A stretch of 64,000 nucleotides of DNA from assembly GCF_000633395.1 (NCBI RefSeq), contig NZ_AYMU01000004.1, positions 248,001 to 312,000 on the forward strand. Direction: 5' to 3'. This DNA is from Pseudomonas sp. PH1b. Its GTDB lineage: Bacteria > Pseudomonadota > Gammaproteobacteria > Pseudomonadales > Pseudomonadaceae. The notes under the pieces are model-generated. The model worked only from the letters and a program-made list of their open reading frames with translations, was not told the DNA's origin and did not search any database. This document shows positions 52,508 through 61,125 of the stretch, one piece after another; positions within the stretch are counted from its first letter, which is position 1; the number at the start of each line of letters is the position of its first letter. The translations under genes were made by a program, and so were the position numbers.

Positions 52508-55357
52508 TCAGCCCGCCACCAGCACCCGGATCGCTTCCAGGCGCAAGGCGGCTTTTTCCAGCAGCGCCAGACCCTGTTCCCGTTGCTGACGCAGGGCCAC
52601 CAGCTCGCTGTCACGGACTGTCGGGTTGACGGCCTGCAATGCGCTCAGGCGCGCCAGCTCTTCGTCGGTGTCGGCCGCCAGTCGGCGTTGCGCTTCAGCC
52701 ACGCGCTCGGCATGACGTGGCGCGATCTTGGCTTCGCCGGCGTTGATCTTCGGCGCCAACTGGTCGCGCTGGGCCTGGATGAACTTGTTGGCGCTGGCCT
52801 TGGGCACGCTTTCGAGTTGGTCATTCAGGGTTTCGAAGGCCACCCGTGCCGACAGGTCATTGCCATTGGCGTCCAGCAGGCCGCGCAGGGCAGCCGGCGG
52901 CAGGTAGCGGCCCAGTTGCAGCGAGCGCGGGGCGACCACCTCACTCACGTACAGCAGCTCCAGGAGCACGGTGCCGGGTTTGAGCGCCTTGTTCTTGATC
53001 AGCGCCACGGCGGTGTTGCCCATGGAACCGGACAGCACCAGGTCCATGCCGCCTTGCACCATCGGGTGCTCCCAGGTGATGAACTGCATGTCTTCGCGAG
53101 ACAGCGCCTGGTTGCGATCGTAGGTGATGGTCACGCCTTCGTCGTCGCCCAGGGGGAAGCTGGCGTCGAGCATCTTCTCGCTGGGCTTGAGGATCAGGGC
53201 GTTTTCCGAATGGTCCTCGCTGTCGATGCCGAAGGCGTCGAACAGGGTTTCCATGTAGATCGGCAGGGCGAACTGGTCGTCCTGCTCGAGGATCGCTTCC
53301 ACCAGGGCTTCGCCTTCGCCGGCACCCCCGGAGTTGAGCTCCAGCAAGCGGTCGCGGCCGGTGTGCAGCTCGGCTTCCAGGCGCTCGCGTTCGCTGCGGG
53401 CTTCGTCGATCAGGGCTTGCCACTCGCCGTCGTCGGCGTTTTCCAGCAGCGGCAGCAGGCGTGGGCCGAACTGGTGCTGCAGGGCGTTGCCGGTGGGGCA
53501 GGTGTTGAGGAAGGCGTTCAGCGCTTCGTGGTACCACTGGAACAGCCGCTCTTGCGGGCTGGTTTCCAGGTACGGCACATGCAGCTCGATCACGTGCTTC
53601 TGGCCGATCCGGTCGAGACGGCCGATGCGCTGCTCCAGCAGGTCCGGGTGCGACGGCAGGTCGAACAGCACCAGGTGGTGGGCGAACTGGAAGTTGCGGC
53701 CTTCACTGCCGATTTCCGAGCAGATCAGCACCTGGGCGCCGAATTCCTCGTCGGCGAAGTAGGCCGCGGCGCGGTCGCGCTCGAGGATGTTCATGCCTTC
53801 GTGGAACACCGTGGCCGGGATCCCGGAGCGCACGCGCAGGGCGTCTTCCAGGTCCATGGCGGTTTCCGCGTGGGCGCAGATCACCAGCACCTTGGTGCGC
53901 TTGAGCATCTTCAACTGGTCGATCAGCCACTCGACCCGTGGGTCGAATTTCCACCAGCGCTGATCTTCGTCGCTGGCCTCGGGCAGCGCCTGGAAGCTGA
54001 CTTCCGGGTACAGCTCGGCGTGTTCGCCCAGGGGCAGCTCCAGGTACTCGTCCGGGCACGGCAGCGGGTAGGCGTGCAGCTTGCGCTCGGGGAAACCCTG
54101 CACCGCGGCGCGGGTGTTGCGAAACAGCACGCGGCCGGTGCCGTGGCGGTCCAGCAGTTCACGCACCAGGCGTGCGCTGGCTTCAGTGTCGCCGTCGTTG
54201 ACCGCGGCTAGCAGGGCTTCGCCTTCGTTGCCGAGGAAACCGTGGATGGTCTTGTGGGCTGCTGGGGACAGGCGGCCTTTATCCAGCAGCTCCTGCACGG
54301 CTTCAGCCACCGGGCGGTAGTTGTCGCTCTCGGCGCGGAAGGCCGCGAGGTCGTGGAAGCGGTTCGGGTCCAGCAGGCGCAGACGGGCGAAGTGGCTGTC
54401 CTGACCCAGTTGTTCCGGGGTCGCGGTCAGCAGCAGTACGCCGGGAATGGTTTCGGCCAGCTGTTCCACCAGGGCATATTCCGGGCTGACCTGGTCTTCG
54501 TGCCACACCAGGTGGTGGGCTTCGTCGACCACCATCAGGTCCCAGCCGGCGGCAAACAGCGCGTCCTGGGCCTTCTCGTCGTCCACCAGCCACTCCAGGG
54601 CCACCAGGGCCAGTTGGGTGTCTTCGAACGGGTTGCTGGCATCGCTTTCGATAAAGCGTTCTTCATCGAACAGCGCCACTTGCAGGTTGAAGCGCCGGCG
54701 CATTTCCACCAGCCACTGGTGCTGGAGGTTTTCCGGAACCAGGATCAGCACCCGGCTGGCGCGACCCGAGAGCAGCTGGCGATGGATCACCAGGCCGGCT
54801 TCGATGGTCTTGCCCAGGCCTACTTCGTCCGCCAGCAGGACCCGTGGCGCGATGCGATCAGCGACTTCACGGGCAATGTGCAACTGGTGGGCGATAGGCT
54901 GGGCGCGTACGCCGCCCAGGCCCCAGAGCGAGGACTGCAGCTGGCGGCTGGTGTGTTCCAGGGTGTGGTAGCGCAGGGAGAACCAGGCCAGTGGGTCGAT
55001 CTGGCCGGCGAACAGACGGTCGCTGGCCAGGCGGAACTGGATGAAGTTCGACAGTTGGGTTTCCGGCAGGGTAACGGCTTCGTTCTGCCCATTGAGGCCG
55101 TGGTAGACCAGCAGGCCGTCGATGTCGTCGACTTCCTGTACGGTCATTTTCCAACCTTCGAAATGAGTGATGCTGTCACCCGGAGAAAACCTCACGCGAG
55201 TGAGGGGCGCATTCCGTAGCGCATACTGGCGAGTGTCGCCAGTGGCCGGATAGAGCACGGTCAGCAAGCGGCCGTCCTGTGCCAGAACGGTGCCTAGACC
55301 TAGCTCGGCTTCGCTGTCACTGATCCAGCGTTGCCCCGGTTGATACTGCTGCGCCAT
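52508..55357 (-). CDS. rapA: RNA polymerase-associated ATPase RapA (HepA)
   Basis: A 949-residue Swi2/Snf2 ATPase that recycles RNA polymerase. Two N-terminal Tudor-like domains (about 1-105) precede helicase motif [14 protein letters not shown] and motif [12 protein letters not shown]. The second RecA domain has [23 protein letters not shown] and [10 protein letters not shown]. Length and order match the family. It is monocistronic. Confidence 0.97.
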   Translation of the reverse strand: MAQQYQPGQRWISDSEAELGLGTVLAQDGRLLTVLYPATGDTRQYALRNAPLTRVRFSPGDSITHFEGWKMTVQEVDDIDGLLVYHGLNGQNEAVTLPETQLSNFIQFRLASDRLFAGQIDPLAWFSLRYHTLEHTSRQLQSSLWGLGGVRAQPIAHQLHIAREVADRIAPRVLLADEVGLGKTIEAGLVIHRQLLSGRASRVLILVPENLQHQWLVEMRRRFNLQVALFDEERFIESDASNPFEDTQLALVALEWLVDDEKAQDALFAAGWDLMVVDEAHHLVWHEDQVSPEYALVEQLAETIPGVLLLTATPEQLGQDSHFARLRLLDPNRFHDLAAFRAESDNYRPVAEAVQELLDKGRLSPAAHKTIHGFLGNEGEALLAAVNDGDTEASARLVRELLDRHGTGRVLFRNTRAAVQGFPERKLHAYPLPCPDEYLELPLGEHAELYPEVSFQALPEASDEDQRWWKFDPRVEWLIDQLKMLKRTKVLVICAHAETAMDLEDALRVRSGIPATVFHEGMNILERDRAAAYFADEEFGAQVLICSEIGSEGRNFQFAHHLVLFDLPSHPDLLEQRIGRLDRIGQKHVIELHVPYLETSPQERLFQWYHEALNAFLNTCPTGNALQHQFGPRLLPLLENADDGEWQALIDEARSERERLEAELHTGRDRLLELNSGGAGEGEALVEAILEQDDQFALPIYMETLFDAFGIDSEDHSENALILKPSEKMLDASFPLGDDEGVTITYDRNQALSREDMQFITWEHPMVQGGMDLVLSGSMGNTAVALIKNKALKPGTVLLELLYVSEVVAPRSLQLGRYLPPAALRGLLDANGNDLSARVAFETLNDQLESVPKASANKFIQAQRDQLAPKINAGEAKIAPRHAERVAEAQRRLAADTDEELARLSALQAVNPTVRDSELVALRQQREQGLALLEKAALRLEAIRVLVAG

Positions 55358-55575
55358 GCTGCCTGACTCCCGCTTTGAAAAAGCCGACTATCTTAACGGA
55401 ACGACGCTTCTAGTCCAAAGAACTCTGATAAAAACGCCTGGATGAAAAGGTAGCGTACCGCGACGTTCGTCAGGTTCAAGGGCACGATCGGCTGACGACT
55501 GGGTCACAGTTTTGCGACCGATGGCTCAAGTCGCCCATGCCGCAGCCGACAGCCTGCCGACAGGAGACCAATAAT

Positions 55576-55917
55576 ATGCTGCCACCCATGCTCCCCTTGA
55601 GTGCCGTGCCGATCACCGCCCAGCAGGACCCGGTCCGCCAGCGACCGGACATCCCGCCTGTGGTACCGGTGCAGGAAAGCTCCAACGAAAGCACCATCGA
55701 CCTGCAGAAGCGCGACCCCGAGGAGTCCGCCCTGCTGCTGCGCGAGGAGCAACGCCGCCAGCAACAGAAGCAGCGCCGCGAGCGCGAGGCCGAGGACGAC
55801 CCCGAAGAGCATCTGGCAGTGCCCGGTGACGAATTGAACGCCGACAACACCGTGCCGGTGGTGCCGTTGATCGAGGACGCTCCGCGCCAGGGCCTGTGGG
55901 TGGACGTCGAGGTCTAG
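55576..55917 (+). CDS. Charged coiled-coil-like small protein
   Basis: A 113-residue protein with a Pro/Val-rich N-terminal part. A central, highly charged helix (ESALLLREEQRRQQQKQRRE) likely forms a coiled coil, and the tail is acidic. There is no signal peptide. The ATG at 55576 has CAGGAG upstream. Its last 4 nt overlap the end of the convergent pseudogene. The function is unknown. Confidence 0.65.
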   Translation: MLPPMLPLSAVPITAQQDPVRQRPDIPPVVPVQESSNESTIDLQKRDPEESALLLREEQRRQQQKQRREREAEDDPEEHLAVPGDELNADNTVPVVPLIEDAPRQGLWVDVEV

Positions 55918-56506
55918 GAGCGCGTGTTTCCCGCCAGTTCCGCGAGGGCCTGCAACAGGCACTCGATTTCCTCTTGTGTATTGAAATAACTCAAGGCAAT
56001 CCGGGCGACGCTGCCCAGGCTCCGGGCCTGCATGTCCAGCGGTGTGTAATTGACACCATTGACACCATTGGCGCCGATATTGATGCCCCGGCGCGCCAGT
56101 TCTTCCTTCAGTGCCTGCCCGTCCCAGCCTTCGAGGGTGAAGGCGATCAAGCCCGATTGTTGCCCTGGACTGCCCAGGCCCTGTAGTTGCAGGCCGGGCA
56201 AACGCTGCAGTTCCCGGCGTAGCCTGTCGCTCAGCATGCCGATCCTTTGGGTTATGGCGGCAATGCCGAGGCTTTCGAACTCCAGCAGGGCGTTGGCTCG
56301 GGTGCGTCTGACAAACAACGGCTGGCCCAGGTGCTGTTCGAGTTTCTGCACCTGATGGCTGACCGCGCTCTGGCTTTGGACACCTGCTCTTCGCTCAGGC
56401 CGGAGACGCACAGTTCCTGGGCCGCCAGGCTGAAACTCAGGTGCCGGGCCACGGCCTCGAAGGCGCGCAGGGCCAGCAGCGGGGGCAGGTGCTTGGGCGT
56501 TTCCAC
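55914..56506 (-). pseudogene. Chimeric remnant: LysR HTH joined to a class V aminotransferase C-terminus
   Basis: From a GTG at 56506 the frame encodes a LysR helix-turn-helix start (LPPLLALRAFEAVARHLSFSLAAQELCVS). A stretch of about 29 nt (56373-56401) then interrupts the recognition helix and shifts the frame. The other frame continues the same HTH (QSAVSHQVQKLEQHLGQPLF, then VRRTRA). It then runs in frame, near 56290, into a class V aminotransferase C-terminus (LSDRLRRELQRLPGLQLQG ... SYFNTQEEIECLLQALAEL). The LysR effector domain and the aminotransferase PLP-lysine region are missing. Two genes were evidently fused by deletion and then disrupted. Confidence 0.78.
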
Positions 56507-56697
56507 ATGCGGTTTCCTGTGGGTGGGGCGGCCATTGTGCGGATAAAAAGTCTTCCCGGCAGCGACTTTATTGCCGTAGCGTCGGTCTGATCACTGGTCA
56601 GGTGCGGCGCCACGTCGCATTATTGGCACATTCGCCAGGGCCGCCCTGGGTTCCAAGCCGTGCGGCCGATATTGACTTCGAGTGATGCAAGCAAGCC

Positions 56698-56859
56698 ATG
56701 AATCAAGACGACAAGCTGATCGACCTGAACGCCGAGCGTGCCAAGCGCGTGCATGACCTCAACGACAAGCGCCTGAACGAAGTGCGCCAGGCATTCGAAC
56801 AAGCCATGCCTTTGGGCAAAGCCAAGAAAAAGCCGAAAAACAAACCGAAAAAGCGCTGA
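56698..56859 (+). CDS. 53-residue Lys-rich small protein
   Basis: A short ORF reading MNQDDKLIDLNAERAKRVHD, then LNDKRLNEVRQAFEQAM and a basic tail GKAKKKPKNKPKKR. The first 40 residues form an amphipathic charged helix. The tail suggests nucleic acid or ribosome contact. It is below common length cut-offs. No strong Shine-Dalgarno is seen, but codon use is native and the composition is non-random. The function is unknown. Confidence 0.6.
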   Translation: MNQDDKLIDLNAERAKRVHDLNDKRLNEVRQAFEQAMPLGKAKKKPKNKPKKR

Positions 56860-57003
56860 ACTGGGCGCTTTCTGTTGATGCAGGTCAGTTATTCCCCCTT
56901 CCTCGCGCCCAGTCATGGGCGACATTGACCCCGGTCAATTTTCCCCGCCGCCTCTTTGGTTAACTTAGCCCCATCGCAACAGGGCAAGAGCAGGAGGCCA
57001 GTC

Positions 57004-57120
57004 ATGTTTTTCGACAATGTGGTGATCGCCGGAGTGCTGACTGTCGGCCTCATGGTTCTGTTTTTCGCAGGGTTTGGATTCTTCATCTGGAAAGACGCGA
57101 ATAAGCGCAAGAAGCCTTAA
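57004..57120 (+). CDS. 38-residue single-pass membrane protein
   Basis: A short ORF with an excellent Shine-Dalgarno (AGGAGG, 6 nt spacing). It begins MFFDNVVIAGVLTVGLMVLF, continues FAGFGFFIWKD and ends ANKRKKP. One transmembrane helix is followed by a positive tail, predicting a cytoplasmic C-terminus. A clean terminator follows 35 nt after the stop. The size resembles small accessory subunits such as CcoQ or KdpF-type peptides, but no partner is adjacent. Confidence 0.72.
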   Translation: MFFDNVVIAGVLTVGLMVLFFAGFGFFIWKDANKRKKP

Positions 57121-57154
57121 GTCTTTCCAGGGCAACGAGCACGCAAGGCATTTT

Positions 57155-57180
57155 GGGCAACTTCGGTTGCCCTTTTTTTT
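57155..57180 (+). terminator. Terminator of the 38-residue gene
   Basis: GGGCAAC-TTCG-GTTGCCC is followed by eight T residues, a textbook rho-independent terminator 35 nt past the stop. Confidence 0.93.
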
Positions 57181-57203
57181 GCCTGCCAGAAAGTTCAAGG
57201 CAT

Positions 57204-57239
57204 AAAAAAAGGTGCGTCCTGTGGGGCGCACCTTTTTTA
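57204..57239 (-). terminator. Terminator of the phosphate transporter gene
   Basis: AAAAAAAGGTGCG and CGCACCTTTTTTA form a stem with a 10-nt loop just past the stop of the minus-strand PiT gene, with T-runs on both strands. Confidence 0.9.
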
Positions 57240-57254
57240 TTGGCGGACGGGGTA

Positions 57255-58730
57255 TCAGGTACCCAGGGCCTTGGACGCCAGCCAGAACAGGCCGGCCGAC
57301 AGGGCCACCGTTGCCGGCAGGGTCAGGACCCAGGCCAGGAGGATGGTGCGCACTGTGCCGCCTTGCAGGCCGCTCTTGTTGGCGACCATGGTCCCGGCCA
57401 CGCCGGAGGAGAGCACGTGGGTGGTGGAGACCGGCAGGCTGAAGATGTTCGCCAGGCCGATCAGGCCGGCGGCGGTGATCTGTGCCGACATGCCCTGGGC
57501 GTAGGTCATGCCCTGCTTGCCGATCTTCTCGCCGATGGTCAGTACCACGCGTTTCCAGCCGATCATGGTGCCCAGGCCGAGGGCCAGGGCGACGGCCAGG
57601 ATGACCCAGAACGGTGCGTATTCGGTGGTAGCGGTCAGGTCCTTGCGCAGCTTGTCCAGGTCGGCCTTTTCACGGGCAGAGATGCTTGGCAGCTTGCCGA
57701 CCTTCTTCGCCGTGTCGTCCAGGCAGAGCAGGTAGCGACGTACTTCGATACGGCTTTCCGCCGACAGCGAGTGATAGTCGGAAACGCCCTTGAGGCTGCT
57801 CAGGAGAGCGGCGATGGTCGGTTCGGTTTGCTGCGGGTTGCAGCGGAACTTGCCCGGCAGGTCGTCCTTCACGCTTTTGCCCAGGGCCAGGAATTCGCCC
57901 AGGGACTCGTGGTTGCGCTCGTAGAACTGGCTCAGGTGCAGGGTCGCGTCGCGGGTTCGCTCGATCTGGTAGGTGGTGCTGTTGAGGTCCATCACGAACT
58001 GGGCAGGCACGATACCGATCAGTACCAGCATGATCAGGCCGATACCTTTCTGGCCGTCGTTGGAACCGTGCACGAAGCTCACGGCCATGGCCGAGATCAC
58101 CAGTACCAGGCGGTTCCAGAACGGTGGGTGCTTCTTGTCATCGACCTTGCGGCGCTGTTCCGGGGTCTTGTGCATCTTCGAGATCGGCCGCCACCATTTC
58201 AGGCCGATCAATACCAGCGCTGCAATAATGAAGCCCGCCATCGGCGAGAACACCAGGGAGGCACCGATATCGACTGCCTTCTGCCAGTTCACGCCATCGC
58301 TCAGGGGAATGTCGCTGAGCAGGGCATTGGCCAGGCCGACGCCGAGGATCGAGCCGATCAGGGTGTGGGAGCTGGAGGCGGGAATGCCGAAGTACCAGGT
58401 GCCCAGGTTCCAGGTGATGGCCGCGGCCAGCAACGAGAAGACCATGGCCAGGCCGTGGCCGGTGTTGACGTTGATCAGCAGCTCGACCGGCAGCAGGTGG
58501 ACGATGGCATAGGCCACGCCAACCCCGCCCAGCAGCACGCCGAGGAAATTGAACACACCGGAAAAGAACACGGCCAGGTGCGGCGGCATGGCCTTGGTGT
58601 AGATGACAGTGGCAACCGCATTGGCGGTGTCATGAAAGCCGTTGATGAACTCGTAGGCGAGGACAAAAGCCAGGGCGAGCAAGAGGCTCACAAGCACCCA
58701 AGCATCCAGTCCGCTGAATAAATCGATCAT
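57255..58730 (-). CDS. Inorganic phosphate transporter, PiT family
   Basis: A 491-residue membrane protein with the duplicated PiT signature: GFHDTANAVATVIYTKAMPP near residues 31-50 and GSNDGQKGIGLIML in the second half, separated by a long hydrophilic loop (about 220-370). This is the low-affinity metal-phosphate/H+ symporter family (PitA-like). The loop length matches the E. coli PitA type. No Pho box was recognised upstream. Confidence 0.93.
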   Translation of the reverse strand: MIDLFSGLDAWVLVSLLLALAFVLAYEFINGFHDTANAVATVIYTKAMPPHLAVFFSGVFNFLGVLLGGVGVAYAIVHLLPVELLINVNTGHGLAMVFSLLAAAITWNLGTWYFGIPASSSHTLIGSILGVGLANALLSDIPLSDGVNWQKAVDIGASLVFSPMAGFIIAALVLIGLKWWRPISKMHKTPEQRRKVDDKKHPPFWNRLVLVISAMAVSFVHGSNDGQKGIGLIMLVLIGIVPAQFVMDLNSTTYQIERTRDATLHLSQFYERNHESLGEFLALGKSVKDDLPGKFRCNPQQTEPTIAALLSSLKGVSDYHSLSAESRIEVRRYLLCLDDTAKKVGKLPSISAREKADLDKLRKDLTATTEYAPFWVILAVALALGLGTMIGWKRVVLTIGEKIGKQGMTYAQGMSAQITAAGLIGLANIFSLPVSTTHVLSSGVAGTMVANKSGLQGGTVRTILLAWVLTLPATVALSAGLFWLASKALGT

Positions 58731-59105
58731 GAAGGTTTTCTGACCCGGTCATAAGGGGGCGCGATTATGCCAGAAAACCCCGCTAATCAATGCACAAGGT
58801 GCTCGCCGGTAACATTCTTCAACGAAAAAACTGACCGGGAGCAGAGTTTTCGCCAATTCTCCCCAGCAGCGGCAAGTCATTGAGTTTGCTGGGCTAAAGC
58901 GTGCTAGGCAGCGGGTTGGCCCTCAGTTCGCGAGGGTTAAAACGCCTGTATGAAATTTCAACGAAAGGGCCTGCCGGCCACCTTCCTCGCTGCGGATGGG
59001 CAAGGCGGTAATGGGTTCGGGGTAGCGAACATCAATGGTCTGCCTGGCCGCTGGGGTATTCGCGCGGACAAGCGGGCAAGCCCTGGAGGAGTCAGGCCGA
59101 CAGCA
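58731..59105. other. Gene-free region upstream of the PiT gene
   Basis: 375 nt with only spurious short frames. The part next to 58730 should contain the PiT promoter. No repeat, tRNA or terminator is visible in the remainder. Confidence 0.5.
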
Positions 59106-59306
59106 TCATGGCAGTTCGGGCTTGAGCTCTTTTTCCATCTTTTGCAGTTCTTGGCTAAAGGCCTGATCGCTAATGCTCGCGCGCTTGCGCCAAGGTTTGC
59201 GCTCAGGCTCCGGTTGGGCGGCATAACGGGTGATTTCGCCGCCGTAAACTTCCTTGTAACGTTGCTCCTGGCGCTCAAGTTCCGCGCGCAGTTCGTCTTT
59301 CGTCAC
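59106..59306 (-). CDS. Small charged conserved protein
   Basis: A 66-residue protein, best started at GTG 59306 (reads [20 protein letters not shown] after the initiator) with AGG about 6 nt upstream. The composition is strongly charged: an N-terminal coiled-coil-like helix, a middle [10 protein letters not shown] and a final acidic/basic helix [16 protein letters not shown] longer frame to 59372 has an unlikely N-terminus. Similar proteins are recalled in pseudomonads; function unknown. Confidence 0.65.
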   Translation of the reverse strand: MTKDELRAELERQEQRYKEVYGGEITRYAAQPEPERKPWRKRASISDQAFSQELQKMEKELKPELP

Positions 59307-59991
59307 AGTGTTACCTAATTGAGTAAAGGTCCATTCCGATGCAACGCATTGCCTGTGGGCAACTCTAAACAATCGGTCCGTTGCCTGTTATGGCGCCGAC
59401 TCCGATCCATTCAAGCCTGCCGTTTAGTGCATGCGGCCACGTCACCGGATGAAAACGCCTGTCGTAGCAACAGCGTTGTTTGTTGCAAGCGGGTTGGCCC
59501 AATCTGGTTTGCGGTCAAGCGCTTGCGGCAGATGATCGATTACAGCCTCAGGTCATCTGGATGAGCTGGAAGCGGAATTGAGTCCCGCACTCCACACTCG
59601 AGCAGTATAGCTTCGGCGAAAAATAACTGTATGGCCGAAAAGTTTAAAACAGCCAACTTTATTGTGAGCGTTTCGTGACACGCAAGTTCTAATCACTTCC
59701 TACAGGAGGCGGGGTGTCTTGCTAGTCCATTGGTTGAAGTCTATATGGGGCGACTTCCTTCTTAATACAAGTGGCGGGTTGAAGAACACCGCTCGAGAAC
59801 AGTGTCAGCGGGCGGACTATTACTGTGGATTCTTGTAATAAATGAACCCGCTCGTTGCTCAGGAAGGCCAGGCAGCAGATTGCGATTATCGGTCGACGGT
59901 TCGATAATCGCCCAATGTTGCAGGCCTCAGCTTGTGCTGTCTCTCCAATACGGCTTGTAATACAGAAGAATTTCGTCGCAGAGAGCCTGAA
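59307..59991. other. Gene-free, lower-GC region upstream of pcaR
   Basis: 685 nt with no convincing ORF and visibly lower GC than the flanks, especially 59580-59850. The right end holds a PcaR-like operator at 59882-59911. The rest shows no repeat, transposase fragment or tRNA that I can recognise. Confidence 0.55.
59882..59911. promoter_or_regulatory. PcaR-like operator upstream of pcaR
   Basis: GCGATTATC and GATAATCGC form an inverted repeat. The right arm GTTCGATAATCGC (59899-59911) matches the recalled P. putida PcaR site GTTCGATAATCGCAC. Position about 80 nt before the pcaR start fits autoregulation. Confidence 0.72.
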
Positions 59992-60834
59992 ATGAACGAT
60001 CAGATGCGTAATTCCTTTACCTCAGTGGCCCCGCCCATCGTGGCTTCGGCGGCAAAGAGGATTCAGGCGTTGACCGGTGACCCGGATTTCATGACCTCTC
60101 TGGCCCGGGGGCTGGCGGTGGTGCAGGCGTTCCAGGAGCGCAAGCGGCACCTGACCATTGCCCAGATCAGCCACCGTACGGAAATCCCTCGGGCAGCAGT
60201 GCGCCGTTGCCTGCACACCCTGATCAAGCTGGGATATGCCACCACCGACGGGCGTACCTACTCGCTGCTGCCCAAGGTGCTGACCCTGGGCCACGCCTAC
60301 CTGTCCTCGACCCCCCTGGCGGTGTCTGCCCAGCCCTACCTGGATCGCATGAGCGAGCAACTGCATGAGGCCTGCAACATGGCCACCCTGGAAGGCGACG
60401 ACATTCTCTACATCGCCCGTTCGGCCACTACCCAGCGGCTGATCTCCGTCGACCTCTCGGTCGGCGGGCGGTTGCCGGCCTATTGCACCTCCATGGGACG
60501 GATCCTGCTCGCGGCTCTGGATGATTCCTCGCTGCACGAATACCTCGAGCATGCCGATCTGCAGGCCAAGACCAGCCGTACCCTGCATACCCCGGAGGCG
60601 TTGCTGGAATGCCTGCAGCAAGTGCGTCAGCAGGGCTGGTGCATCGTCGATCAAGAGCTGGAGCAGGGGCTGCGCTCCATTGCCGTGCCGGTGTACGACG
60701 CCTCGGGCCAAGTGCTGGCGGCGCTCAACGTCAGCACCCATGCGGGACGGGTCAGCCGCGCCGAGCTTGAGCAGCGTTTCTTGCCTGGCCTGCTCAGTGC
60801 CAGCCGCGACCTCAGCGCCCAGCTGTTTGCCTAA
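59992..60834 (+). CDS. pcaR: IclR-family regulator PcaR of the beta-ketoadipate pathway
   Basis: A 280-residue IclR-type regulator. The winged helix (about 35-95) has FMTSLARGLAVVQAFQERKRHLTIAQISHRTEIPRAAVRRCLHTLIKLGYA. The effector domain (about 110-280) has ISVDLSVGGRLPAYCTSMGRILLAALDD. Its identity is supported by the neighbouring pcaK and pcaIJ and by matching operators. PcaR activates pca genes with beta-ketoadipate. The start at 59992 gives MNDQMRNSFTSVAPP; a longer frame to 59932 is unlikely. Confidence 0.93.
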   Translation: MNDQMRNSFTSVAPPIVASAAKRIQALTGDPDFMTSLARGLAVVQAFQERKRHLTIAQISHRTEIPRAAVRRCLHTLIKLGYATTDGRTYSLLPKVLTLGHAYLSSTPLAVSAQPYLDRMSEQLHEACNMATLEGDDILYIARSATTQRLISVDLSVGGRLPAYCTSMGRILLAALDDSSLHEYLEHADLQAKTSRTLHTPEALLECLQQVRQQGWCIVDQELEQGLRSIAVPVYDASGQVLAALNVSTHAGRVSRAELEQRFLPGLLSASRDLSAQLFA

Positions 60835-60958
60835 GCTGTTCGATAAACGCACAGATACGCCTTTCGTGAATTGACGCTGTTTCCCCTGGCTCATTAATGT
60901 CGCGGCAGCGTCATCGGCGGCAAGCAGGCATGACCTGCCTGCAGTCGATGGCCCGCCC

Positions 60959-60966
60959 AATAATAA
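60959..60966 (+). promoter_or_regulatory. CA motif before a 20-codon leader ORF
   Basis: AATAATAA fits AAnAAnAA and merges into AAGAAGAGG, the apparent ribosome site of a short ORF at 60984. Confidence 0.45.
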
Positions 60967-60983
60967 AGAAGAGGCCAACCCAC

Positions 60984-61046
60984 ATGAGCACGCTTTCCCT
61001 GCGTCGTTGCCGCGACCGTTCCTGCCGTCCCGCTCGAATCGCCTGA
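60984..61046 (+). CDS. Possible leader peptide upstream of pcaK
   Basis: A 20-codon ORF, MSTLSLRRCRDRSCRPARIA, preceded by GAAGAGG about 10 nt upstream and a CA-type motif. It is Arg-rich (7 of 20 residues). It ends 79 nt before pcaK. It could be a translated leader affecting pcaK expression, or chance. Confidence 0.3.
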   Translation: MSTLSLRRCRDRSCRPARIA

Positions 61047-61115
61047 TTCCAAGCGCTTTTCCCAAGTGACCTGATCAGCCCTGGCGGCATGTGCTCGCCT
61101 GCGTTTTAGCGTGGA

Positions 61116-61123
61116 AATAACAA
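61116..61123 (+). promoter_or_regulatory. CA motif overlapping the pcaK start
   Basis: AATAACAA lies 2 nt before the ATG at 61126 and replaces a classical Shine-Dalgarno. It is a candidate Hfq/Crc site for catabolite repression of aromatic acid uptake. Confidence 0.6.
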
Positions 61124-61125
61124 CC

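Noticed and set aside
52508..55357. rapA considered as a defence-system helicase
   Set aside because: The Tudor-like N-terminus, length and motif set match RNA polymerase recycling RapA, and no defence genes are nearby.
59319..59564. 81-codon frame in the pcaR upstream gap
   Set aside because: No ribosome site and no domain; its start overlaps the leader of the small minus-strand gene.
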